Source: Alphaproteobacteria bacterium (lineage in GTDB: Bacteria; Pseudomonadota; Alphaproteobacteria; JAEUKQ01; JAIBAD01). Taken from it: DNA of 51,235 bases. Positions within the stretch are counted from its first letter, which is position 1; the number at the start of each line of letters is the position of its first letter. The position numbers and the translations under genes were made by a program. Where the stretch lies: contig JAIBAD010000008.1 of NCBI GenBank assembly GCA_019695395.1, forward strand, positions 1 through 51,235, read 5' to 3'. This document shows, piece after piece, positions 17,710 to 27,026 of this stretch. The notes under the pieces are model-generated. The model ran no database searches. It was not told the origin of the DNA and saw nothing but the letters and a program-made list of their open reading frames with translations.

Positions 17710-18339
17710 ATGAGCGTGTCGATTAAATTTTATAAAATAGCCTTTGTTGGATTAATACCATTAATTCTTATATCTTGTATCGAACAGGGTATGGACCAAG
17801 GTAAACCCCCTTTGGTTGCACGGAACGAGCAAGGTTTTACAAATAGTTCTTATGGCTATCAAGACTTAAAATTGTCTGATACCTATTATCAAATATCATA
17901 TCAAACACCTTTATTAAGTACAAATGATGCGATGTTTGGCTATCAAAGCAAAGTTGATCAAGAGCGTCAAAGAGCTATTGATTTTGCCTTGTGGCGCACA
18001 GCGCAATTATCTTTAGAAAAAGGATATCCTTATTTTTTAGTAGAAAATCAAACAACCGATGCAAAAACTGTTGTTGAACGTGAAGTTTATTATCGACCTA
18101 TAGGCCCTGGTTATCCTGCCTCTATGATGTGGTCAAGATCCAGGGTACCACCATTTTATCGTGGATGGCCCTATCATGATCCATGGAGAGAGGATTATAA
18201 TCAAAGAACACGGGTACAAATTTTAGTTCAATTTAATGCAAAATTGCTGAAGACATCAGAGGTTAATAGTATGGATGCCAAAAATACGATCGAAAAAATG
18301 CAACAGCTTTATGGATTGTTTTCTTATCCAGCCAGATAA
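17710..18339 (+). CDS. CC0125/CC1285-type lipoprotein
   Basis: 209 aa. The signal ends in lipobox LISC with Cys23 as anchor. The mature protein contains KLSDTYYQISYQTP, then a helix ALWRTAQLSLEKGYPYFLV, which resembles the block 'LyRaAeltLe.Gy.wFlv' of alphaproteobacterial CC0125/CC1285-family envelope lipoproteins of unknown function. A Pro/Arg/Trp-rich segment (MMWSRSRVPPFYRGWPYHDP) precedes a final strand (TRVQILVQFNAKLL). It lies 54 bp after the adaptor gene, so it may belong to the secretion operon, though the family is also found elsewhere. The family call was made by memory of the pattern. Confidence 0.65.
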   Translation: MSVSIKFYKIAFVGLIPLILISCIEQGMDQGKPPLVARNEQGFTNSSYGYQDLKLSDTYYQISYQTPLLSTNDAMFGYQSKVDQERQRAIDFALWRTAQLSLEKGYPYFLVENQTTDAKTVVEREVYYRPIGPGYPASMMWSRSRVPPFYRGWPYHDPWREDYNQRTRVQILVQFNAKLLKTSEVNSMDAKNTIEKMQQLYGLFSYPAR

Positions 18340-18357
18340 TAATATTAAGATATAGCT

Positions 18358-20448
18358 TTATCCACTTAGAAAATTTTTAATTACTTTATCTTTTTCAAAT
18401 AGATAAAGTAAAATGCGTAAAGCTTTTCCTCGGGGTTCCAATAAATCGGGATCTTTTTCAAGATAGGTATTAATTTCGGCTTCAGCTATTTTGAAAAAAT
18501 GACTATGGGCATGAAGATCAATAAAATGAAAACCTGGCATGCCACTTTGTGATGTGCCTAATATTTCGCCACCACCTCGTAATTTTAAATCTTCTTCTGC
18601 AATAAAAAAACCATCATTTGTTTGCCGCATAATGTTTAGTCTGGCTTTTGCCGTATCAGATAAAGGTTCAGCATAAAGTAAAATACAGATGGATTGTTTA
18701 CTCCCACGGCCGACTCTTCCCCGTAATTGGTGCAATTGTGCCAATCCAAATCTTTCAGCATGTTCGATAATCATAACTGTTGCAGTTGGGACATCAACAC
18801 CAACTTCAATCAAAGTGGTCGCAACAAGAATATCAATGGAACCTTTTCTGAATTCTTCTATGGTTTGGTCTTTAATATCAGATGTCATTTGGCCATGAAG
18901 CATGGCTATTTTAAAGGGTAGTTTTTCTTTTAATATTTTATATCTTTCTTCTGTAGTCATAAGGTTCTGTTGGTCAGATTCTTGAATAAGAGGACAGATC
19001 CAATAAATTTTATGCCCATCTTTAATGGCATTAGTGATGTTTTGAATAAGTAAACCTATTTTTTCAAATGAAATGACGCGCGTATCAATTTGTTGGCGCC
19101 CTTTAGGCTTTTGTTGCAATATGGAAATATCTAAATCTCCATATAAAGCCATAGTTAGCGTACGGGGAATGGGGGTAGCGCTCATTACCAAAAGATGCGG
19201 ATTATTTCCTTTTTCGGTTAATAATAATCTTTGCTGCACACCAAAGCGGTGTTGTTCATCGATAACAACCATGGCTAATTGATTAAATGTAATTTTGCTT
19301 TGGAAAACAGCATGGGTTCCAATAATAATGCGGGCTTGTCCCTTGGCAATATGACCTAACATGGAATTTTTGATGGATGTTTTATGCTTGCTGATTAAAA
19401 GAACAATATCAATATTAAATTTTTCTGCTAGGGGTAGTAAATTTGTATGATGTTGGGTGGCCAAAATTTCTGTGGGTGCTAAAAGAACAGCCTGTTTTTG
19501 AATAAGAGCAGTTGCAAGTAAAGCAAAAAAAGCAATGATGGTTTTTCCACTTCCTACATCCCCTTGAAGAAGGCGAAGCATAGGATATGATTTGGCCATA
19601 TCTTGTTCAATATCAATAATGGCGTTCATTTGATCTTGTGTCAGATTATAGGGAAGGTTTTGCAAAAACTTTTGTTTAAATTCTGGTGAAATTTTAATAG
19701 GTAGGGATGTTTTTTGCTTATGATGCCTACGTATAAGTTTCATGCTTAATTGGTTGGCAAGCATTTCATCATAGGCAAGGCGCACCCGTACAGGATGAAC
19801 TGGGTTAAGGTCATCAAAATTTTGGGGAGAGTGTGCCTGTTTTATAGAATCATGCCACGATACCCAACCTTGCTTGGCTATAAAAGATGGCACAATCCAT
19901 TCAGGCAAAAGAGGTATTTTTTGGAGGGCATTTTCAATTATTTTATTTAAAAAACGATTGCTTATTCCCTGAGTTAAAGGATAAATTGGTTCAACGTTTT
20001 TAATTTTATTTTTTTCTGTTAAAGGCACAATAAAATCAGGATGAATAATTTGGAATTTTTTTCCATAGTATTCTATTTTACCACTAACAATACGTTGGCT
20101 TCCTGTGGGGGCTATTTTTTCTAAATAACTTTTGGTTATATTAAAAAAAACTAAATCTAGAGGGATACCTTCTTTATCAAAAGTTTGAATTTTATAGGGC
20201 TGGCCTTTTCTTACAAAAGAAGAATGCGCATGAATAGTCAGGTTCAGAATAACAGGCTTATCTTCATTAAAATTAATTTGAGCAAGAGAAAGAAGATTAC
20301 GTCGTTCAAGAATAGAAATTGGGAGATGGTTATATAAAGATAAAATATTTTGTCCTACTATTTTTTCTAATAATTTTGTATATTTTGGTCCAACACCTGA
20401 TAGGGTCGAAAGTTGATTAAAAAGGGGAAAAAGAATTTCGGGACGCAT
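18358..20448 (-). CDS. recG: ATP-dependent DNA helicase RecG
   Basis: 696 aa, full length. An N-terminal wedge/OB domain (LSGVGPKYTKLLEKIVG at ~16) precedes a superfamily 2 motor: Walker A LLQGDVGSGKT (~298), DEQH box (~398), VMSATPIPRTL and QLRGRVGRG. RecG remodels stalled replication forks and branch-migrates Holliday junctions. It is convergent with the lipoprotein gene (18 bp between stops) and divergent from sdhE. The recG/sdhE/mfd grouping is frequent in alphaproteobacteria. Confidence 0.97.
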   Translation of the reverse strand: MRPEILFPLFNQLSTLSGVGPKYTKLLEKIVGQNILSLYNHLPISILERRNLLSLAQINFNEDKPVILNLTIHAHSSFVRKGQPYKIQTFDKEGIPLDLVFFNITKSYLEKIAPTGSQRIVSGKIEYYGKKFQIIHPDFIVPLTEKNKIKNVEPIYPLTQGISNRFLNKIIENALQKIPLLPEWIVPSFIAKQGWVSWHDSIKQAHSPQNFDDLNPVHPVRVRLAYDEMLANQLSMKLIRRHHKQKTSLPIKISPEFKQKFLQNLPYNLTQDQMNAIIDIEQDMAKSYPMLRLLQGDVGSGKTIIAFFALLATALIQKQAVLLAPTEILATQHHTNLLPLAEKFNIDIVLLISKHKTSIKNSMLGHIAKGQARIIIGTHAVFQSKITFNQLAMVVIDEQHRFGVQQRLLLTEKGNNPHLLVMSATPIPRTLTMALYGDLDISILQQKPKGRQQIDTRVISFEKIGLLIQNITNAIKDGHKIYWICPLIQESDQQNLMTTEERYKILKEKLPFKIAMLHGQMTSDIKDQTIEEFRKGSIDILVATTLIEVGVDVPTATVMIIEHAERFGLAQLHQLRGRVGRGSKQSICILLYAEPLSDTAKARLNIMRQTNDGFFIAEEDLKLRGGGEILGTSQSGMPGFHFIDLHAHSHFFKIAEAEINTYLEKDPDLLEPRGKALRILLYLFEKDKVIKNFLSG

Positions 20449-20547
20449 ACCAAAACCTATTCGTCATAAGTGTATTTATTAAGATGTTTTATCAAATAAT
20501 ATGTTTTGATTATACTTAATTATAAAATCATTTTCATAGGATATAAT

Positions 20548-20811
20548 TTGAATCAGTTAGAGCACATAAAAAAACAACTGCGGTATCGAAGTTGGCATCG
20601 TGGGACAAGAGAAATGGATCTTTTACTTGGTCCATTTTTTGATCAGTATTTTTCATTATTTTCTGAATCACAATTGAATTTATATGCTAATTTTTTGGAA
20701 AATAATGATCCTGATCTTTATGATTGGATTATGGGCTATGGTGTGGTACCTGATTTGTATAAGGATATTATTGCTTTGGTTCATAAATTTTTGAAAGATA
20801 GGACGCTATAA
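20548..20811 (+). CDS. sdhE: Succinate dehydrogenase assembly factor 2 (SdhE)
   Basis: 87 aa from TTG 20548, chosen because AGGA (20538-20541) is correctly spaced and the product then begins LNQLEHIKKQLRYRSWHRG, the normal family start; an upstream in-frame TTG at 20506 would add 14 unrelated residues. The RGTREMD motif carries the RGxxE signature needed for promoting covalent FAD attachment to SdhA. The tail (LYANFLENNDPDLYDWIMG) is also typical. sdh genes are not in the window. It is 46 bp upstream of the TPR/methyltransferase gene, probably in one transcript with it and mfd. Confidence 0.9.
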   Translation: MNQLEHIKKQLRYRSWHRGTREMDLLLGPFFDQYFSLFSESQLNLYANFLENNDPDLYDWIMGYGVVPDLYKDIIALVHKFLKDRTL

Positions 20812-20857
20812 CAATTATGATGTTTTCTTGGTTAACAAGAAATATAAAGATAAAATC

Positions 20858-22486
20858 ATGACCCAAAGTCAGGAATGGCTTAATCTTGCCAAACAACATC
20901 GTGCTGCTGGAAGGTTGGCGGCAGCTGAAATGGCGTGTAAACAGGGGTTGGAAAAACATAAAAATCAACCCCAATTGCTTCATTTTTTAAGTATGGTGCT
21001 TTATGATATGAAGCGCCCACAAGAAGCATTAGAGGCGTTAGATAAAGCTTTGGCCATCAATAATAGCGTGATTTCTTATCATAATAATCGGGCGGTTATT
21101 CTTTATGAATTGGGTCTTTTTCACGAAGCAGAATTGGCTTTACATCGGGCCATTGTTCTTGATAGCAGAAATGCCAATGCTTATAACAATTTGGGTAATG
21201 TACAAAGGGCATTAAAAAAATGGGGTGAAGCTGAAACCCATTTTCGCAAAGCTATTAGTTTTAATCCCGATTATGCCGAAGCTTATAATAATCTTGGGCT
21301 CGTTTTAAGAGAAATCGGTCAATTAGATGAAGCAGAACAAGCTTTTCGTATTGCATGTGATTTAAATGGATCTTATCTTGATGCGCTTTATAATTTATCA
21401 ACAATGCTTATTTTTAAAGGTTCACAGCTAGAGGCAGAAGAAATACTTAACAGAACATTAGAACTTGATCCAACTTATGTATCAAGTTATCGATCTTTGT
21501 TCCGGCTATTTGAAGATCAGGGAAGAATTTATGATGCGTATCAAATAGTTAATCGGGGATTGGAACATGTGCCCCAAAATCACGATATGCTTTTTTTACA
21601 AAGACAATTATATAGTGCCCATTCTCCGTCCTGGGTCACAAAAGAAATCCATGATGATGAATGGACCGAATGTTTTGAAAAAGCTTTAGCTAAAGCAATT
21701 ATTCCAGGGGCAAAGATTATAGAATTTGGGGCAGGGTCTGGTCTTAAATCCATGTTGGCAGCTAAATTTGGGGCAAGCCAAATTGTATCGTGTGAACCCA
21801 ATATTTTTGTGGCTGAAAAAGTTTCAGAAATTGTAAAAAATAATGGGTTTGAAGGATTAATCAGTATTCATAACAAGACATTAACGGAAGTTACACTTGG
21901 TGAAGAGGTGAAAGAGTTATCGGATCTTCTTTTATGGCAACCTTCTTATTCAGGTTTAACACCACCCCAAACGTTTCTTGCGCTACGTTACGCACAAAAA
22001 AAATTATTAAAGTCAGGGGCACAAATTATCCCAAATGGCTATAATGTTTATGCCATTCTTGTTGAATGTCCGTTAAAATCACTCATATCATATCCGATTA
22101 ACCGTATAGCAGGGTTCGATCTATCACCGCTTAATGCTTTTTCTGACCCACATTATGATTTTTTACATGAACAAGGTTGCACTTATTTAAGTGAACCTTT
22201 TCCTATTTTTTCATTTGATCATGAAACAATAGAATCTGTAACAGGACGGAAGAAAATTATTATTGATGGTCTTGCATCAGGAACATGTCATGGTGTTGTT
22301 TTATGGTTTGATGTTGTTTTTGATGCACAAACATATTATTCCATTTATGATGTAACCCAACGTGTCTGGCGGGAACAATTGATACAGTTTTTTGAACATC
22401 CTTTTTCTGTTACGGAAAAAGGGGAGGTATCGCTTGAAATTCGTTGGGATGAAAAAGGTTTCTACGTCAAGCACCAAGATACTTGA
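20858..22486 (+). CDS. TPR protein fused to a PRMT7/9-like methyltransferase fold
   Basis: 542 aa from ATG 20858 (a TTG at 20828 is possible). Residues ~1-250 hold six or seven TPR repeats, the clearest being NAYNNLGNVQRALKKWGEAE and EAYNNLGLVLREIGQLDEAE. Residues ~283-400 form an AdoMet-binding fold: motif I IIEFGAGSGLKSMLAAKFGA (288-307), acidic strand end SCEPN (311-315), and LLKSGAQIIPNGYNVYAILVE, which parallels the 'lLkpgG.iiP....ly...vE' strand of protein arginine methyltransferases. The C-terminal beta region (GVVLWFDVVFD) resembles PRMT7/PRMT9. The double-Glu loop is not conserved: the equivalent segment reads DLLLWQPSYSGLTPPQ (356-371). Substrate and activity are unknown. Confidence 0.7.
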   Translation: MTQSQEWLNLAKQHRAAGRLAAAEMACKQGLEKHKNQPQLLHFLSMVLYDMKRPQEALEALDKALAINNSVISYHNNRAVILYELGLFHEAELALHRAIVLDSRNANAYNNLGNVQRALKKWGEAETHFRKAISFNPDYAEAYNNLGLVLREIGQLDEAEQAFRIACDLNGSYLDALYNLSTMLIFKGSQLEAEEILNRTLELDPTYVSSYRSLFRLFEDQGRIYDAYQIVNRGLEHVPQNHDMLFLQRQLYSAHSPSWVTKEIHDDEWTECFEKALAKAIIPGAKIIEFGAGSGLKSMLAAKFGASQIVSCEPNIFVAEKVSEIVKNNGFEGLISIHNKTLTEVTLGEEVKELSDLLLWQPSYSGLTPPQTFLALRYAQKKLLKSGAQIIPNGYNVYAILVECPLKSLISYPINRIAGFDLSPLNAFSDPHYDFLHEQGCTYLSEPFPIFSFDHETIESVTGRKKIIIDGLASGTCHGVVLWFDVVFDAQTYYSIYDVTQRVWREQLIQFFEHPFSVTEKGEVSLEIRWDEKGFYVKHQDT

Positions 22487-22513
22487 TCTTTCTTATATAA
22501 AATATTTGATCCA

Positions 22514-25500
22514 ATGTCATATCCATTACAATATCATAATCATTTGATTACATCATTGGGCATATCTTTTGATGTGACGCACCCCCAATCTTATCAATGT
22601 GGGGGTATACCCCAAGGTTTTGATATTTTTGTTATCAAAGATTTTTTTGAAAATTTTAAACGAACAGGTTTTTCCGATAATAATTTTTTAACCTGGCTTC
22701 ATATTGTAAATGATGAGATACGATTAGCTGAATTTGAAACCAGTTTTACTTTTTTTGCCCCAGATATTGAACTTGTTGTGATACCAGCATGGGATTGCTT
22801 ACCCTATGATCGATCATCGCCACATAAAGAAATTTTAGGTAAAAGGATTGAAGCTTTTATTAAAATTAAAGAATATCAAAAGTCTAAAAAATCTTTTGTG
22901 GTTGTAACATCTGTTGCGTCAATTTTACAATTTGTACCTCCTCAATCTTTTTTTGATGATAAAATTATAAAACTTGAAAAAGGTATAGATCAATCTTTAG
23001 ATCAGTTAAAAAAACTTTTGATTAATCAAGGATATAGCAGGGTTGAAACAGTTATTGAATCTGGTGAATTTGCGAGCCGCGGCGATATTTTAGATATATT
23101 TCCAGCCGGAAAAGATAACCCATTTCGTATCGATTTTTTTGGTGACAAAGTAGAGAATATTCGTGAATTTGATGCACATAGCCAACGTACCATTCAAACA
23201 TTAGATACAGTAGATTTAAAACCCATAGGTGAAATATTATTAGATGACCAAACAGTTGAACGTTTTCGTCAAAATTATAGACAAAAATTTGGAAGTAAGA
23301 CTATAGATGATCCTTTATACGAAGCCATCAGCCAAAAACGTTCCTATCCAGGTATGGAACATTGGTTATCTTTTTTTCATGATCATCTTGATACTTTATT
23401 CGATTATATACCATCTGCTTTTATATCAACAGATTTTCAATTAGATAAAGCTTGCCAAAATCATATAGCTTTAATTGAAGAATATTATCAATCACGTTTA
23501 CAATATCAACAGCAAAGTCAAGGTGCCGCTTACTATCCTTTAGAACCTAATCATTTATATTTTGATCAAAAAACTTGGGAGCAATCCTTATCTAACCGTG
23601 TGGTTTTAAATTTCTCACCTTTTGTTTCAAATGAAAAATTTAACTTTCAAGGTCAGATAGGTCTTTCATTTACAGCTCAGGCATTTACAGCTCACGATAA
23701 TGATTTAACCACAATAAACCATTTTGATCGCTTACATAAATATATTCAACAGCATCAACAAAACACACATATTGTTATCTGTGGATACACAGCTGGAAGC
23801 ACAGACCGACTTTTCCATATGATGCGCGATCATCATATTTCTTGTTCAGACATTCTTAATTCTTGGGATGATTTAAACAGAATATCCAAGGATCAAGTGG
23901 GTTTAATAACGTTACCTATTAAACAGGGTTTTTCTTGTCCCAATTTTATATTAATTACAGAGCAAGATATTCTTGGTGAAAAAATAATTAAACCAACCAA
24001 GCATAAAAAATCACCTGAAAAGTTTTTCAATTTACTAAACCATTTTTTGATTGATGATTATTTAGTTCATATTGACCATGGTATTGGTCAATATCAGGGT
24101 TTAGAAACATTAGATATTGGTGGGGCGCCCCACGATTGTTTAAAATTACTTTATGCAGATAATGATAAATTATTTGTGCCAGTTGAAAATATAGATGTTT
24201 TATCACGATATGGCGATGCGGATGCACTTGTCACCCTAGATCATTTGGGAAGCAGCAATTGGCAAAATAGAAAAGCCAAAGTTAAAAATAGAATTCGGGA
24301 AATTGCCCAGGATTTAATAAGAATTGCAGCTTTAAGAGAATTAAATAAAACAGACACGATCATCCCACCCGAAGGTATTTATGATGAATTTTGTGCAAAA
24401 TTTCCCTATCCGGAAACAGATGATCAGCTTCGTGCAATCGAGGATGTTTTAACAGATCTGGCATCTGGTCAACCGATGGACCGGTTAATTTGTGGGGATG
24501 TTGGTTTTGGTAAAACAGAAATAGCTTTGCGCGCAGCTTTTGTTGTGGCAATGGCTGGATATCAGGTAGCTGTAACAGTGCCAACAACATTATTGGCCCG
24601 TCAACATTTTAATAATTTCACCCAACGTTTTGCACATTTGCCCATAAAAATAAAACAACTTTCCAGACTTATAACACCCAAAGAAGCAAGCCAGATTAAG
24701 AATGACTTAAAACAGGGGAGTATTGATATTATTGTGGCAACCCATGCTATACTTGGTAAATCAATAGAATTTAATAGATTAGGTTTAATGATTGTTGATG
24801 AAGAACAACATTTTGGGGTTGCCCAAAAAGAAAGGCTTAAGCAGTTACGATCTGAAATCCATGTTTTAACCTTAACAGCTACCCCTATTCCGCGTACTTT
24901 ACAACTCTCCATGGCTGGTATTAAGCAGATGAGTTTGATTGCAACCCCGCCATTGGACCGTTTGGCAGTTCAAAGTTTTGTTCTTCCTTATGACCCTGTT
25001 ATGATTAGGGAAGCTATTATTCGCGAATATAAACGTGGGGGGAAAATATTTTATGTGTGCCCACGCATTAAAGATATAGATAAAGTAATTGACCAAATTA
25101 CAAAACTTGTGCCCGAGATAAAAATTGTTGTGGCACACGGACAAATGAGTGCAAATGAATTAGAAAATGCAATGCGCCAATTTTGTGATGGGGTTTATGA
25201 TGTCTTGCTTTCAACCAATATTGTCGAATCTGGGTTGGATATTCCTCAGGCTAATACAATTATTATTCATCGTGCTGATATGTTTGGGTTGGCCCAATTA
25301 TATCAATTAAAAGGACGTGTTGGACGTACCAAGATCCAAGGATATGCTTATTTTATTTTATCTGAAGAAAAAATTTTATCCAAAAATTCACAAAAAAGAC
25401 TTCAGATTATAGAAGCATTAGATTACTTGGGAGCAGGTTTTTCTATTGCAAGCCACGATTTAGATATTCGGGGTGCAGGTAATCTTATTGGGGAGGAACA

Positions 25501-26077
25501 ATCGGGTAATGTACGTGAAGTAGGGGTTGATCTTTATAACCATATGTTGGAAGAAACAGTTAATGAATTGCGTGCATCCAGTGACCCAACTGTGACTAAA
25601 GCTGCAACAAATTGGAGCCCACAAATTAATATCGGGATGCCAATTTTAATTCCTGAAACTTATATTAAGGATTTGAATTTACGTCTTAATCTTTATCGAC
25701 GTATTGGGTTTTTAAATGAAAAAGAAGATGTTGTAAATTTTGAAAGCGAAATGATTGACCGTTTTGGGCCAATACCCTTGGAACTAAAAAACCTACTCCA
25801 TGTTATTAGTTTGAAGCAATTATGTAAAATTGTAAATGTTGATAAAATAGATGTGGGACCCAAAGGTATCACTTTTTCTTTTAAAGATAATTATTTTTCT
25901 AATCCAACAAAACTTATTGATTTTATTCATAAAAATTCATCAACCTTGTCTTTAAGGGCAGATCATAAATTAATTTATCGTTTTACAAATACACAATCTT
26001 CTGAAATTATGGCTTCTGAAATTATGACAATCATAATTAATTTGTTGGAAGAATTAAAAACTTTATCTGGTACATAA
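22514..26077 (+). CDS. mfd: Transcription-repair coupling factor Mfd
   Basis: 1187 aa, full length. The N-terminal UvrB-like region contains PAWDCLPYDRSSPH and GEFASRGDILDIFP. The RNA polymerase-interacting CarD-like domain is at ~515-565 (YLVHIDHGIGQYQGLE). The helicase core has Walker A ICGDVGFGKTE (~662), DEEQHFG (~761), TLTATPIPRTL and YQLKGRVGRT. The C-terminal TRCF domain is present. Mfd removes RNA polymerase stalled at lesions and recruits UvrA. The gene starts 28 bp after the TPR/methyltransferase stop. Confidence 0.97.
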   Translation: MSYPLQYHNHLITSLGISFDVTHPQSYQCGGIPQGFDIFVIKDFFENFKRTGFSDNNFLTWLHIVNDEIRLAEFETSFTFFAPDIELVVIPAWDCLPYDRSSPHKEILGKRIEAFIKIKEYQKSKKSFVVVTSVASILQFVPPQSFFDDKIIKLEKGIDQSLDQLKKLLINQGYSRVETVIESGEFASRGDILDIFPAGKDNPFRIDFFGDKVENIREFDAHSQRTIQTLDTVDLKPIGEILLDDQTVERFRQNYRQKFGSKTIDDPLYEAISQKRSYPGMEHWLSFFHDHLDTLFDYIPSAFISTDFQLDKACQNHIALIEEYYQSRLQYQQQSQGAAYYPLEPNHLYFDQKTWEQSLSNRVVLNFSPFVSNEKFNFQGQIGLSFTAQAFTAHDNDLTTINHFDRLHKYIQQHQQNTHIVICGYTAGSTDRLFHMMRDHHISCSDILNSWDDLNRISKDQVGLITLPIKQGFSCPNFILITEQDILGEKIIKPTKHKKSPEKFFNLLNHFLIDDYLVHIDHGIGQYQGLETLDIGGAPHDCLKLLYADNDKLFVPVENIDVLSRYGDADALVTLDHLGSSNWQNRKAKVKNRIREIAQDLIRIAALRELNKTDTIIPPEGIYDEFCAKFPYPETDDQLRAIEDVLTDLASGQPMDRLICGDVGFGKTEIALRAAFVVAMAGYQVAVTVPTTLLARQHFNNFTQRFAHLPIKIKQLSRLITPKEASQIKNDLKQGSIDIIVATHAILGKSIEFNRLGLMIVDEEQHFGVAQKERLKQLRSEIHVLTLTATPIPRTLQLSMAGIKQMSLIATPPLDRLAVQSFVLPYDPVMIREAIIREYKRGGKIFYVCPRIKDIDKVIDQITKLVPEIKIVVAHGQMSANELENAMRQFCDGVYDVLLSTNIVESGLDIPQANTIIIHRADMFGLAQLYQLKGRVGRTKIQGYAYFILSEEKILSKNSQKRLQIIEALDYLGAGFSIASHDLDIRGAGNLIGEEQSGNVREVGVDLYNHMLEETVNELRASSDPTVTKAATNWSPQINIGMPILIPETYIKDLNLRLNLYRRIGFLNEKEDVVNFESEMIDRFGPIPLELKNLLHVISLKQLCKIVNVDKIDVGPKGITFSFKDNYFSNPTKLIDFIHKNSSTLSLRADHKLIYRFTNTQSSEIMASEIMTIIINLLEELKTLSGT

Positions 26078-26116
26078 ATTTGTGTGTTTTTAATATTTTT
26101 TAAAGGGTGAATAATT

Positions 26117-26395
26117 ATGGAAGAACTTCTTAAATTAAGAAAAAAAATTGATTTAATTGATAATCAATTGATTGCGCTACTTGGAGAAAGATTTTCTTTG
26201 GTTAATGAAGTTGTAGCAGTAAAAACCAAATTAGGGTTGCCTGCTGTTATTCCAACCCGTGTTGAAGAGGTACGTGAACGTTGCAAGGAAATAGGGGCAA
26301 CCTATAATTTGGATAAAAATTTTATGCATGACCTTTATACAGTCATAATTGATCATTACTGTGAAAGGGAGGACCGTTTTTTAAAAAATAAATAA
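26117..26395 (+). CDS. Chorismate mutase, AroQ type
   Basis: 92 aa, a stand-alone AroQ fold of three helices. The N-terminal LRKKIDLIDNQLIALLGERF and following VVAVKT contain Arg and Lys residues matching active-site positions of the E. coli enzyme (R11, R28, K39). VRERCKEIG and IIDHYCERED complete helices two and three. It converts chorismate to prephenate for Phe and Tyr synthesis in the cytoplasm. It could instead be a salicylate-pathway lyase homologue, which only assay can exclude. Shine-Dalgarno AAAGGGTGA precedes the ATG; 39 bp downstream of mfd. Confidence 0.88.
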   Translation: MEELLKLRKKIDLIDNQLIALLGERFSLVNEVVAVKTKLGLPAVIPTRVEEVRERCKEIGATYNLDKNFMHDLYTVIIDHYCEREDRFLKNK

Positions 26396-26406
26396 GAGGT
26401 GGTTAT

Positions 26407-26775
26407 TTATTTTTTAACCCAGCTGCCATTTTGCCATAAATATGTTCCTGCAGGTGCTTCTTTATATATTTTTTCTGCAGCTAACGCCCCAACTTGCTCG
26501 ACAGGAACGTTTTGTTTACCAGCTATATCTTGATATGCTTTTTGTCTTTTGGCATTAATAGTTTCAATAAGGCTTGTGATTTTAGCATCCGCCGGTTGTT
26601 TGACAGCACCTACGAAACCATCATTTTTTTCACCAATTAATCCTGCGGCTTTAGCATCGTCTAAAGATTGGGCATAAGAAGAATTAATTGTGAATAAACA
26701 AAATAAAAGAACTGTAAAAATTGAAAGCCAAGAAAAAGCTATCTGATTAAATTTTTTATAAAAATGTATCTTCAT
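26407..26775 (-). CDS. ydbL: YdbL family periplasmic protein (DUF1318)
   Basis: 122 aa. A signal peptide ends near SSYA-QS (~36). The mature domain (SLDDAKAAGLIGEKNDGFVG, then INAKRQKAYQDIAGKQNVPVEQVGALAAEK) is the DUF1318 pattern of E. coli YdbL, ending YLWQNGSWVKK. In E. coli, YdbL is reported to modulate the YdbH-YnbE intermembrane bridge. Third gene of the ydbH-ynbE-ydbL operon here, same order as in enterobacteria. The stop lies 11 bp from the stop of the convergent chorismate mutase gene. Confidence 0.9.
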   Translation of the reverse strand: MKIHFYKKFNQIAFSWLSIFTVLLFCLFTINSSYAQSLDDAKAAGLIGEKNDGFVGAVKQPADAKITSLIETINAKRQKAYQDIAGKQNVPVEQVGALAAEKIYKEAPAGTYLWQNGSWVKK

Positions 26776-26791
26776 AATATCACCTATATAA

Positions 26792-27013
26792 TTAGAAAAG
26801 ATCTGGGTTGTTTTTCAAAAGATTATCAACATCTTTGTCAATTTTGACTCGGATTTCTTGTTCAATTTTTACATTAAGATTAATAACAATCGGTTTATCC
26901 GGTGCTTCAACCTTAACTGTAGGGCTACATCCTGAAAGAAGTGCGCTGATTAATGATAGACATATTATTTTTATCAGAAATGCTAGATTTAGTTGTGTTA
27001 AAAAACGCTTCAT
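26792..27013 (-). CDS. ynbE: YnbE family lipoprotein
   Basis: 73 aa. Lipobox LLSGC with Cys29 as anchor, then SPTVKVEAPDKPIVINLNVKIEQEIRVK, the conserved YnbE strand thought to extend the beta-groove of YdbH at the outer membrane. It lies 13 bp downstream of ydbH and 16 bp upstream of ydbL. Length and context match the E. coli protein. Confidence 0.92.
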   Translation of the reverse strand: MKRFLTQLNLAFLIKIICLSLISALLSGCSPTVKVEAPDKPIVINLNVKIEQEIRVKIDKDVDNLLKNNPDLF

Positions 27014-27026
27014 AGGTCTCTCTTAA

